This document shows, in pieces, positions 52,358-63,772 of a stretch of 64,000 nt of DNA. The notes beneath the pieces are model-generated. The model ran no database searches, had not been told where the DNA came from, and worked only from the letters and a program-made list of their open reading frames with translations. Source of the DNA: Astropecten irregularis (Eukaryota > Echinodermata > Asteroidea > Paxillosida > Astropectinidae); assembly GCA_963971285.1 (NCBI GenBank), contig OZ020246.1:13003217-13067216 (forward strand). Direction: 5' to 3'. The translations under genes and the position numbers were made by a program. Within the stretch, counting starts at the first letter, position 1, and each line of letters starts with the position of its first letter.

Positions 52358-53124
52358 AAACTTCATAATTTTTTTCCAGACATTAAAAAATCTAATCTGA
52401 CATCTGACTCGCTTGAAATATATCAAAATTTGGCATTATCATCACGGGTCAAAAAGTGGATGTTTTCACCAGGTCCGGACCTGATGGCCATCGGCCATTT
52501 TTCACCAGGTCCGGCCTTGATAGCCAGGGGTCCCGGGTGCGAGACCCGAAACTTCATAATTTTTTTTCCAGACATTAAAAAATCTAATCTGACATCGGAC
52601 TCGCTTGAAATATATCAAAATTTGGCACTATCATCACGGGTCAAAAAGTGGATGTTTTCACCAGGTCCGGACCTGATGGCCATCGGCCATTTTTCACCAG
52701 GTCCGGACCTGATAGCCAGGGGTCCCCGGTGCGAGACCCGAAACTTCTTAATTTTTTTTCCAGACTTAAAAAAATCTAATCTGACATCGGACTCGCTTGA
52801 AATATATCAAAATTTGGCATTATCATCACGGGTCAAAAAGTGGATGTTTTCACCAGGTCCGGACCTGATGGCCATCGGCCATTTTTCACCAGGTCCGGAC
52901 CTGATAGCCAGGGGTCCCGGGTGCGAGACCCGAAACTTCATAATTTTTTTCCAGACATTAAAAAATCTAATCTGACATCGGACTCGCTTGAAATATATCA
53001 AAATTTGGCATTATCATCACGGGTCAAAAAGTGGATGTTTTCACTAGGTCCGGACCTGATGGCCATCGGCCATTTTTCACCAGGTCCGGACCTGATAGCC
53101 AGGGGTCCCGGATGCGAGACCCGA

Positions 53125-53305
53125 AACTTCATAATTTTTTTTCCAGACATTAAAAAATCTAATCTGACATCTGACTCGCTTGAAATATATCAAAATTTGG
53201 CATTATCATCACGGGTCAAAAAGTGGATGTTTTCACCAGGTCCGGACCTGATGGCCATCAGCCATTTTTCACCTGATAGCCAGGGGTCCCGGGTGCGAGA
53301 CCCAA
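53125..53305 (+). repeat. 181-bp monomer: palindrome 2 removed by 11-bp deletion, copy 1
   Basis: 'cacc' runs straight into 'tgatagcc' and 11 bp of palindrome 2 are gone. The ends share ACC (cACC...gACCtgat), so a 3-bp microhomology deletion is likely. Confidence 0.92.
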
Positions 53306-55607
53306 AACTTCATAATTTTTTTTCCAGACATTTAAAAATCTAATCTGACATCGGACTCGCTTGAAATATATCAAAATTTGGCATTATCATCACGGGTCAA
53401 AAAGTGGATGTTTTCACCAGGTCCGGACCTGATAGCCATGGGCTATTTTTCACCAGGTTCGGACCTGATAGCCAGGGGTCCCGGGTGCGAGACCCGAAAC
53501 TTCATAATTTTTTTTCCAGACATTCAAAAATCTAATCTGACATCTGACTCGCTTTAAATATATCAAAATTTGGCATTATCATCACGGGTCAAAAAGTGGA
53601 TGTTTTCACCAGGTCCGGACCTGATGGCCATCGGCCATTTTTCACCAGGTCCGGACCTGATAGCCAGGGGTCCCGGGTACGAGACCCGAAACTTCATAAT
53701 TTTTTTTCCAGACATTAAAAAATCTAATCTGACATCGGACTCGCTTGAAATATATCAAAATTTAGCATTATCATCACGGGTCAAAAAGTGGATGTTTTCA
53801 CCAGGTCCGGACCTGATGGCCATCGGCCATTTTTCACCAGGTCCGGACCTGATAGCCAGGGGTCCCGGATGCGAGACCCGAAACTTCATAATTTTTTTTC
53901 CAGACATTAAAAAATCTAATCTGACATCTGACTCGCTTGAAATATATCAAAATTTGGCATTATCATCACGGGTCAAAAAGTGGATGTTTTCACCAGGTCC
54001 GGACCTGATAGCCATCGGCCATTTTTCACCAGGTCCGGACCTGATAGCCAGGGGTCCCGGGTGCGAAACCCAAAACTTCATAATTTTTTTTCCAGACGTA
54101 AAAAACTCTAATCTGACATCGGACTCGCTTGAAATATATCAAAATTTGGCATTATCATCACGGGTCAAAAAGTGGATGTTTTCACCAGGTCCGGACCTGA
54201 TGGCCATCGGCCATTTTTCACCAGGTCTGGACCTGATAGCCAGGGGTCCCGGATGCGAGACCCGAAACTTCATAATTTTTTTTCCAGACATTAAAAAATC
54301 TAATCTGACATCTGACTCGCTTGAAATATATCAAAATTTGGCATTATCATCACGGGTCAAAAAGTGGATGTTTTCACCAGGTCCGGACCGGATGGCCATC
54401 GGCCATTTTTCACCAGGTCCGGACCTGATAGCCAGGGGTCCCGGGTGCGAGACCCAAATCTTCATAATTTTTTTTCCAGACGTTAAAAACTCTAATCTGA
54501 CATCGGACTCGCTTGAAATATATCAAAATTTGGCATTATCATCACGGGTCAAAAAGTGGATGTTTTCACCAGGTCCGGACCTGATGGCCATCGGCCATTT
54601 TTCACCAGGTCCGGACCTGATAGCCAGGGGTCCCGGATGCGAGACCCGAAACTTCATAATTTTTTTTCCAGACATTAAAAAATCTAATCTGACATCTGAC
54701 TCGCTTGAAATATATCAAAATTTGGCATTATCATCACGGGTCAAAAAGTGGATGTTTTCACCAGGTCCGGACCTGATGGCCATCGGCCATTTTTCACCAG
54801 GTCCGGACCTGATAGCCAGGGGTCCCGGGTGCGAGACCCGAAACTTCATAATTTTTTTCCAGACATTAAAAAATCTAATCTGACATCTGACTCGCTTGAA
54901 ATATATCAAAATTTGGCATTATCATCACGGGTCAAAAAGTGGATGTTTTCACCAGGTCCGGACCTGATGGCCATCGGCCATTTTTCACCAGGTCCGGCCT
55001 TGATAGCCAGGGGTCCCGGGTGCGAGACCCGAAACTTCATAATTTTTTTTCCAGACATTAAAAAATCTAATCTGACATCGGACTCGCTTGAAATATATCA
55101 AAATTTGGCACTATCATCACGGGTCAAAAAGTGGATGTTTTCACCAGGTCCGGACCTGATGGCCATCGGCCATTTTTCACCAGGTCCGGACCTGATAGCC
55201 AGGGGTCCCCGGTGCGAGACCCGAAACTTCTTAATTTTTTTTCCAGACTTAAAAAAATCTAATCTGACATCGGACTCGCTTGAAATATATCAAAATTTGG
55301 CATTATCATCACGGGTCAAAAAGTGGATGTTTTCACCAGGTCCGGACCTGATGGCCATCGGCCATTTTTCACCAGGTCCGGACCTGATAGCCAGGGGTCC
55401 CGGGTGCGAGACCCGAAACTTCATAATTTTTTTCCAGACATTAAAAAATCTAATCTGACATCGGACTCGCTTGAAATATATCAAAATTTGGCATTATCAT
55501 CACGGGTCAAAAAGTGGATGTTTTCACTAGGTCCGGACCTGATGGCCATCGGCCATTTTTCACCAGGTCCGGACCTGATAGCCAGGGGTCCCGGATGCGA
55601 GACCCGA

Positions 55608-55788
55608 AACTTCATAATTTTTTTTCCAGACATTAAAAAATCTAATCTGACATCTGACTCGCTTGAAATATATCAAAATTTGGCATTATCATCACGGGTC
55701 AAAAAGTGGATGTTTTCACCAGGTCCGGACCTGATGGCCATCAGCCATTTTTCACCTGATAGCCAGGGGTCCCGGGTGCGAGACCCGA
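55608..55788 (+). repeat. 181-bp monomer, copy 2
   Basis: It has the same 11-bp junction as at 53125, 2483 bp later, so it was copied with the HOR block. Confidence 0.92.
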
Positions 55789-58700
55789 AACTTCATAATT
55801 TTTTTTCCAGACATTTAAAAATCTAATCTGACATCGGACTCGCTTGAAATATATCAAAATTTGGCATTATCATCACGGGTCAAAAAGTGGATGTTTTCAC
55901 CAGGTCCGGACCTGATAGCCATGGGCTATTTTTCACCAGGTTCGGACCTGATAGCCAGGGGTCCCGGGTGCGAGACCCGAAACTTCATAATTTTTTTTCC
56001 AGACATTCAAAAATCTAATCTGACATCTGACTCGCTTTAAATATATCAAAATTTGGCATTATCATCACGGGTCAAAAAGTGGATGTTTTCACCAGGTCCG
56101 GACCTGATGGCCATCGGCCATTTTTCACCAGGTCCGGACCTGATAGCCAGGGGTCCCGGGTACGAGACCCGAAACTTCATAATTTTTTTTCCAGACATTA
56201 AAAAATCTAATCTGACATCGGACTCGCTTGAAATATATCAAAATTTAGCATTATCATCACGGGTCAAAAAGTGGATGTTTTCACCAGGTCCGGACCTGAT
56301 GGCCATCGGCCATTTTTCACCAGGTCCGGACCTGATAGCCAGGGGTCCCGGGTGCGAGACCCAAATCTTCATAATTTTTTTTCCAGACATTAAAAAATCT
56401 AATCTGACATCGGACTCGCTTGAAATATATCAACATTTGGCATTATCATCACGGGTCAAAAAGTGGATGTTTTCACCAGGTCCGGACCTGATGGCCATCG
56501 GCCATTTTTCACCAGGTCCGGACCTGATAGCCAGGGGTCCCGGGTGCGAGACCCGAAACTTCGTAATTTTTTTTCCAGACTTAAAAAAATCTAATCTGAC
56601 ATCGGACTCGCTTGAAATATATCAAAATTTGGCATTATCATCACGGGTCAAAAAGTGGATGTTTTCACCAGGTCCGGACCTGATGGCCATCGGCCATTTT
56701 TCACCAGGTCCGGACCTGATAGCCAGGGGTCCCGGGTGCGAGACCCGAAACTTCATAATTTTTTTTCCAGACATTAAAAAATCTAATCTGACATCGGACT
56801 CGCTTGAAATATATCAAAATTTGGCATTATCATCACGGGTCAAAAAGTGGATGTTTTCACCAGGTCCGGACCTGATGGCCATCGGCCATTTTTCACCAGG
56901 TCCGGACCTGATAGCCAGGGGTCCCGGGTACGAGACCCGAAACTTCATAATTTTTTTTCCAGACATTAAAAAATCTAATCTGACATCGGACTCGCTTGAA
57001 ATATATCAAAATTTGGCATTATCATCACGGGTCAAACAGTGGATGTTTTCACCAGGTCCGGACCTGATAGCCATGGGCCATTTTTCACCAGGTCCGGACC
57101 TGATAGCCAGGGGTCCCGGCTGCGAGACCCGAAACTTCATAATTTTTTTTCCAGACATTAAAAAATCTAATCTGACATCGGACTCGCTTGAAATATATCA
57201 AAATTTAGCATTATCATCACGGGTCAAAAAGTGGATGTTTTCACCAGGTCCGGACCTGATGGCCATCGGCCATTTTTCACCAGGTCCGGACCTGATAGCC
57301 AGGGGTCCCGGGTGCGAGACCCAAATCTTCATAATTTTTTTTCTAGACATTAAAAAATCTAATCTGACATCTGACTCGCTTTAAATATATCAAAATTTGG
57401 CATTATCATCACGGGTCAAAAAGTGGATGTTTTCACCAGGTCCGGACCTGATGGCCATCGTCCATTTTTCACCAGGTCCGGACCTGATAGCCAGGGGTCC
57501 CGGGTGCGAGACCCGAAACTTCATAATTTTTTTTCCAGACATTAAAAAATCTAATCTGACATCGGACTCGCTTGAAATATATCAAAATTTGGCATTAACA
57601 TCACGGGTCAAAAAGTGGATGTTTTCACCAGGTCCGGACCTGATGGCCATCGGCCATTTTTCACCAGGTCCGGACCTGATAGCCAGGGGTCCCGGGTACG
57701 AGACCCGAAATTTCATAATTTTTTGTCCAGACATTAAAAAATCTAATCTGACATCGGACTCGCTTGAAATATATCAAAATTTGGCATTATCATCACGGGT
57801 CAAAAAGTGGATGTTTTCACCAGGTCCGGACCTGATGGCCATCAGCCATTTTTCACCAGGTCCGGACCTGATAGCCAGGGGTCCCGGGTGCGAGACCCGA
57901 AACTTCATAATTTTTTTTCCAGACATTAAAAAATCTAATCTGACATCGGACTCGCTTGAAATATATCAAAATTTGGCATTATCATCACGGGTCAAAAAGT
58001 GGATGTTTTCACCAGGTCCGGACCTGATGGCCATCGGCCATTTTTCACCAGGTCCGGACCTGATAGCCAGGGGTCCCGGGTACGAGACCCGAAACTTCAT
58101 AATTTTTTTTCCAGACATTAAAAAATTTAATCTGACATCGGACTCGCTTGAAATATATCAAAATTTGGCATTATCATCACGGGTCAAACAGTGGATGTTT
58201 TCACCAGGTCCGGACCTGATAGCCATGGGCCATTTTTCACCAGGTCCGGACCTGATAGCCAGGGGTCCCGGGTGCGAGACCCGAAACTTCATAATTTTTT
58301 TTTCAGACATTAAAAAATCTAATCTGACATCGGACTCGCTTGAAATATATCAAAATTTAGCATTATCATCACGGGTCAAAAAGTGGATGTTTTCACCAGG
58401 TCCGGACCTGATGGCCATCGGCCATTTTTCACCAGGTCCGGACCTGATAGCCAGGGGTCCCGGGTGCGAGACCCAAATCTTCATAATTTTTTTTCCAGAC
58501 ATTAAAAAATCTAATCTGACATCGGACTCGCTTGAAATATATCAACATTTGGCATTATCATCACGGGTCAAAAAGTGGTTGTTTTCACCAGGTCCGGACC
58601 TTATGGCCATCGGCCATTTTTCACCAGGTCCGGACCTGATAGCCAGGGGTCCCCGGTGCGAGACCCGAAACTTCTTAATTTTTTTTCCAGACTTAAAAAA

Positions 58701-59051
58701 ATCTAATCTGACATCGGACTCGCTTGAAATATATCAAAATTTGGCATTATCATCACGGGTCAAAAAGTGGATGTTTTCACCAGGTCCGGACCTGATGGCC
58801 ATCGGCCATTTTTCACCAGGTCCGGACCTGATAGCCAGGGGTCCCGGGTGCGAGACCCGAAACTTCATAATTTTTTTCCAGACATTAAAAAATCTAATCT
58901 GACATCGGACTCGCTTGAAATATATCAAAATTTGGCATTATCATCACGGGTCAAAAAGTGGATGTTTTCACTAGGTCCGGACCTGATGGCCATCGGCCAT
59001 TTTTCACCAGGTCCGGACCTGATAGCCAGGGGTCCCGGATGCGAGACCCGA

Positions 59052-59232
59052 AACTTCATAATTTTTTTTCCAGACATTAAAAAATCTAATCTGACATCTG
59101 ACTCGCTTGAAATATATCAAAATTTGGCATTATCATCACGGGTCAAAAAGTGGATGTTTTCACCAGGTCCGGACCTGATGGCCATCAGCCATTTTTCACC
59201 TGATAGCCAGGGGTCCCGGGTGCGAGACCCGA
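59052..59232 (+). repeat. 181-bp monomer, copy 3
   Basis: It has the same 11-bp junction, 3444 bp after copy 2, carried by the 3444-bp duplication. Confidence 0.92.
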
Positions 59233-62200
59233 AACTTCATAATTTTTTTTCCAGACATTTAAAAATCTAATCTGACATCGGACTCGCTTGAAATATATCA
59301 AAATTTGGCATTATCATCACGGGTCAAAAAGTGGATGTTTTCACCAGGTCCGGACCTGATAGCCATGGGCTATTTTTCACCAGGTTCGGACCTGATAGCC
59401 AGGGGTCCCGGGTGCGAGACCCGAAACTTCATAATTTTTTTTCCAGACATTCAAAAATCTAATCTGACATCTGACTCGCTTTAAATATATCAAAATTTGG
59501 CATTATCATCACGGGTCAAAAAGTGGATGTTTTCACCAGGTCCGGACCTGATGGCCATCGGCCATTTTTCACCAGGTCCGGACCTGATAGCCAGGGGTCC
59601 CGGGTACGAGACCCGAAACTTCATAATTTTTTTTCCAGACATTAAAAAATCTAATCTGACATCGGACTCGCTTGAAATATATCAAAATTTAGCATTATCA
59701 TCACGGGTCAAAAAGTGGATGTTTTCACCAGGTCCGGACCTGATGGCCATCGGCCATTTTTCACCAGGTCCGGACCTGATAGCCAGGGGTCCCGGGTGCG
59801 AGACCCAAATCTTCATAATTTTTTTTCCAGACATTAAAAAATCTAATCTGACATCGGACTCGCTTGAAATATATCAACATTTGGCATTATCATCACGGGT
59901 CAAAAAGTGGATGTTTTCACCAGGTCCGGACCTGATGGCCATCGGCCATTTTTCACCAGGTCCGGACCTGATAGCCAGGGGTCCCGGGTGCGAGACCCGA
60001 AACTTCGTAATTTTTTTTCCAGACTTAAAAAAATCTAATCTGACATCGGACTCGCTTGAAATATATCAAAATTTGGCATTATCATCACGGGTCAAAAAGT
60101 GGATGTTTTCACCAGGTCCGGACCTGATGGCCATCGGCCATTTTTCACCAGGTCCGGACCTGATAGCCAGGGGTCCCGGGTGCGAGACCCGAAACTTCAT
60201 AATTTTTTTTCCAGACATTAAAAAATCTAATCTGACATCGGACTCGCTTGAAATATATCAAAATTTGGCATTATCATCACGGGTCAAAAAGTGGATGTTT
60301 TCACCAGGTCCGGACCTGATGGCCATCGGCCATTTTTCACCAGGTCCGGACCTGATAGCCAGGGGTCCCGGGTACGAGACCCGAAACTTCATAATTTTTT
60401 TTCCAGACATTAAAAAATCTAATCTGACATCGGACTCGCTTGAAATATATCAAAATTTGGCATTATCATCACGGGTCAAACAGTGGATGTTTTCACCAGG
60501 TCCGGACCTGATAGCCATGGGCCATTTTTCACCAGGTCCGGACCTGATAGCCAGGGGTCCCGGCTGCGAGACCCGAAACTTCATAATTTTTTTTCCAGAC
60601 ATTAAAAAATCTAATCTGACATCGGACTCGCTTGAAATATATCAAAATTTAGCATTATCATCACGGGTCAAAAAGTGGATGTTTTCACCAGGTCCGGACC
60701 TGATGGCCATCGGCCATTTTTCACCAGGTCCGGACCTGATAGCCAGGGGTCCCGGGTGCGAGACCCAAATCTTCATAATTTTTTTTCTAGACATTAAAAA
60801 ATCTAATCTGACATCTGACTCGCTTTAAATATATCAAAATTTGGCATTATCATCACGGGTCAAAAAGTGGATGTTTTCACCAGGTCCGGACCTGATGGCC
60901 ATCGTCCATTTTTCACCAGGTCCGGACCTGATAGCCAGGGGTCCCGGGTGCGAGACCTGAAACTTCATAATTTTTTTTCCAGACATTAAAAAATCTAATC
61001 TGACATCGGACTCGCTTGAAATATATCAAAATTTGGCATTAACATCACGGGTCAAAAAGTGGATGTTTTCACCAGGTCCGGACCTGATGGCCATCGGCCA
61101 TTTTTCACCAGGTCCGGACCTGATAGCCAGGGGTCCCGGGTACGAGACCCGAAATTTCATAATTTTTTTTCCAGACATTAAAAAATCTAATCTGACATCG
61201 GACTCGCTTGAAATATATCAAAATTTGGCATTATCATCACGGGTCAAAAAGTGGATGTTTTCACCAGGTCCGGACCTGATGGCCATCAGCCATTTTTCAC
61301 CAGGTCCGGACCTGATAGCCAGGGGTCCCGGGTGCGAGACCCGAAACTTCATAATTTTTTTTCCAGACATTAAAAAATCTAATCTGACATCGGACTCGCT
61401 TGAAATATATCAAAATTTGGCATTATCATCACGGGTCAAAAAGTGGATGTTTTCACCAGGTCCGGACCTGATGGCCATCAGCCATTTTTCACCTGATAGC
61501 CAGGGGTCCCGGGTGCGAGACCCGAAACTTCATAATTTTTTTTCCAGACATTTAAAAATCTAATCTGACATCGGACTCGCTTGAAATATATCAAAATTTG
61601 GCATTATCATCACGGGTCAAAAAGTGGATGTTTTCACCAGGTCCGGACCTGATAGCCATGGGCTATTTTTCACCAGGTTCGGACCTGATAGCCAGGGGTC
61701 CCGGGTGCGAGACCCGAAACTTCATAATTTTTTTTCCAGACATTCAAAAATCTAATCTGACATCTGACTCGCTTTAAATATATCAAAATTTGGCATTATC
61801 ATCACGGGTCAAAAAGTGGATGTTTTCACCAGGTCCGGACCTGATGGCCATCGGCCATTTTTCACCAGGTCCGGACCTGATAGCCAGGGGTCCCGGGTAC
61901 GAGACCCGAAACTTCATAATTTTTTTTCCAGACATTAAAAAATCTAATCTGACATCGGACTCGCTTGAAATATATCAAAATTTAGCATTATCATCACGGG
62001 TCAAAAAGTGGATGTTTTCACCAGGTCCGGACCTGATGGCCATCGGCCATTTTTCACCAGGTCCGGACCTGATAGCCAGGGGTCCCGGGTGCGAGACCCA
62101 AATCTTCATAATTTTTTTTCCAGACATTAAAAAATCTAATCTGACATCGGACTCGCTTGAAATATATCAACATTTGGCATTATCATCACGGGTCAAAAAG

Positions 62201-63772
62201 TGGATGTTTTCACCAGGTCCGGACCTGATGGCCATCGGCCATTTTTCACCAGGTCCGGACCTGATAGCCAGGGGTCCCGGGTGCGAGACCCGAAACTTCG
62301 TAATTTTTTTTCCAGACTTAAAAAAATCTAATCTGACATCGGACTCGCTTGAAATATATCAAAATTTGGCATTATCATCACGGGTCAAAAAGTGGATGTT
62401 TTCACCAGGTCCGGACCTGATGGCCATCGGCCATTTTTCACCAGGTCCGGACCTGATAGCCAGGGGTCCCGGGAGCGAGACCCGAAACTTCATAATTTTT
62501 TTTCCAGACATTAAAAAATCTAATCTGACATCGGACTCGCTTGAAATATATCAAAATTTGGCATTATCATCACGGGTCAAAAAGTGGATGTTTTCACCAG
62601 GTCCGGACCTGATGGCCATCGGCCATTTTTCACCAGGTCCGGACCTGATAGCCAGGGGTCCCGGGTACGAGACCCGAAACTTCATAATTTTTTTTCCAGA
62701 CATTAAAAAATCTAATCTGACATCGGACTCGCTTGAAATATATCAAAATTTGGCATTATCATCACGGGTCAAACAGTGGATGTTTTCACCAGGTCCGGAC
62801 CTGATAGCCATGGGCCATTTTTCACCAGGTCCGGACCTGATAGCCAGGGGTCCCGGCTGCGAGACCCGAAACTTCATAATTTTTTTTCCAGACATTAAAA
62901 AATCTAATCTGACATCGGACTCGCTTGAAATATATCAAAATTTAGCATTATCATCACGGGTCAAAAAGTGGATGTTTTCACCAGGTCCGGACCTGATGGC
63001 CATCGGCCATTTTTCACCAGGTCCGGACCTGATAGCCAGGGGTCCCGGGTGCGAGACCCAAATCTTCATAATTTTTTTTCTAGACATTAAAAAATCTAAT
63101 CTGACATCTGACTCGCTTTAAATATATCAAAATTTGGCATTATCATCACGGGTCAAAAAGTGGATGTTTTCACCAGGTCCGGACCTGATGGCCATCGTCC
63201 ATTTTTCACCAGGTCCGGACCTGATAGCCAGGGGTCCCGGGTGCGAGACCCGAAACTTCATAATTTTTTTTCCAGACATTAAAAAATCTAATCTGACATC
63301 GGACTCGCTTGAAATATATCAAAATTTGGCATTAACATCACGGGTCAAAAAGTGGATGTTTTCACCAGGTCCGGACCTGATGGCCATCGGCCATTTTTCA
63401 CCAGGTCCGGACCTGATAGCCAGGGGTCCCGGGTACGAGACCCGAAATTTCATAATTTTTTTTCCAGACATTAAAAAATCTAATCTGACATCGGACTCGC
63501 TTGAAATATATCAAAATTTGGCATTATCATCACGGGTCAAAAAGTGGATGTTTTCACCAGGTCCGGACCTGATGGCCATCAGCCATTTTTCACCAGGTCC
63601 GGACCTGATAGCCAGGGGTCCCGGGTGCGAGACCCGAAACTTCATAATTTTTTTTCCAGACATTAAAAAATCTAATCTGACATCGGACTCGCTTGAAATA
63701 TATCAAAATTTGGCATTATCATCACGGGTCAAAAAGTGGATGTTTTCACCAGGTCCGGACCTGATGGCCATC
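59100..63772 (+). repeat. Tandem duplication, 2293-bp (12-monomer) period
   Basis: Bases 59100-61479 match 61393-63772 at a lag of 2293 (eleven 192-bp units and one 181-bp unit). Limits are t/g at 59099/61392 and a/g at 61480/63773. Beyond 63773 the sequence instead follows 58036 onward at a lag of 5737 (3444 plus 2293) to the window end, including the aatttaatct and aaacagtgg variants. Confidence 0.87.
61345..61525 (+). repeat. 181-bp monomer, copy 4, with hybrid left side
   Basis: It has the same 11-bp junction, 2293 bp after copy 3, but with the atcgga form at 61392 where copies 1-3 have atctga. The left part therefore comes from a different monomer and the crossover lies between about 61393 and 61479, inside this unit. 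Confidence 0.85.

Larger units (their letters stand above)
52167..52358 (+). repeat. Consensus-type 192-bp monomer (reference copy)
   Basis: This copy matches the majority base at every position I compared and is used here as the reference. Offsets 1-110 are AT-rich (34 of 110 G+C): T8 at 11-18, A6 at 28-33, AAAATTT at 68-74, A5 at 94-98, TTTT at 106-109. Offsets 111-192 are GC-rich (53 of 82 G+C) and hold three dyads and one hairpin. The unit carries nine CpG dinucleotides, at offsets 47, 53, 88, 119, 135, 155, 177, 183 and 190. Recurrent variants relative to this copy are CCGGG to CCCGG at about 177-178, ATCGG to ATCAG at 136, ATG to ATA near 129, CTCG to CTTG at 53, and aacttc to aactta or a cttctt form at 5-8. 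Confidence 0.95.
51090..56351 (+). repeat. Tandem HOR pair, 2675/2483-bp (14/13-monomer) units
   Basis: Bases 51090-52109 match 53765-54784 at a lag of 2675. Bases 52215-53868 match 54698-56351 at a lag of 2483. The lag drops by exactly 192, so the second unit lacks one monomer (the catcagcc type at 52110). Joints are g/a at 51089/53764, a/g at 52110/54785, g/t at 52214/54697 and a/g at 53869/56352. One interior difference is acccaaa at about 53303 against acccgaa. Confidence 0.85.
55159..61479 (+). repeat. Tandem duplication, 3444-bp (18-monomer) period, second copy truncated
   Basis: Bases 55159-58035 match 58603-61479 at a lag of 3444. Limits are g/t at 55158/58602 and g/a at 58036/61480. 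Eighteen monomers with one 181-bp and one 191-bp unit give exactly 3444. Interior differences seen are c/t at 57514/60958 and g/t at 57725/61169. The second copy stops early, where the 2293-bp block begins. Confidence 0.87.

Noticed and set aside
52329-52366. Hammerhead-ribozyme-like string: CTGAT followed by a GGGTC...GACCC stem and GAAAC
   Set aside because: The GA after CTGAT is missing (AG instead), there are extra bases before the stem, no sequence pairs as stem I, and the CTTCA arm pairs only imperfectly with a distant TGAA. The catalytic core is not present on either strand.
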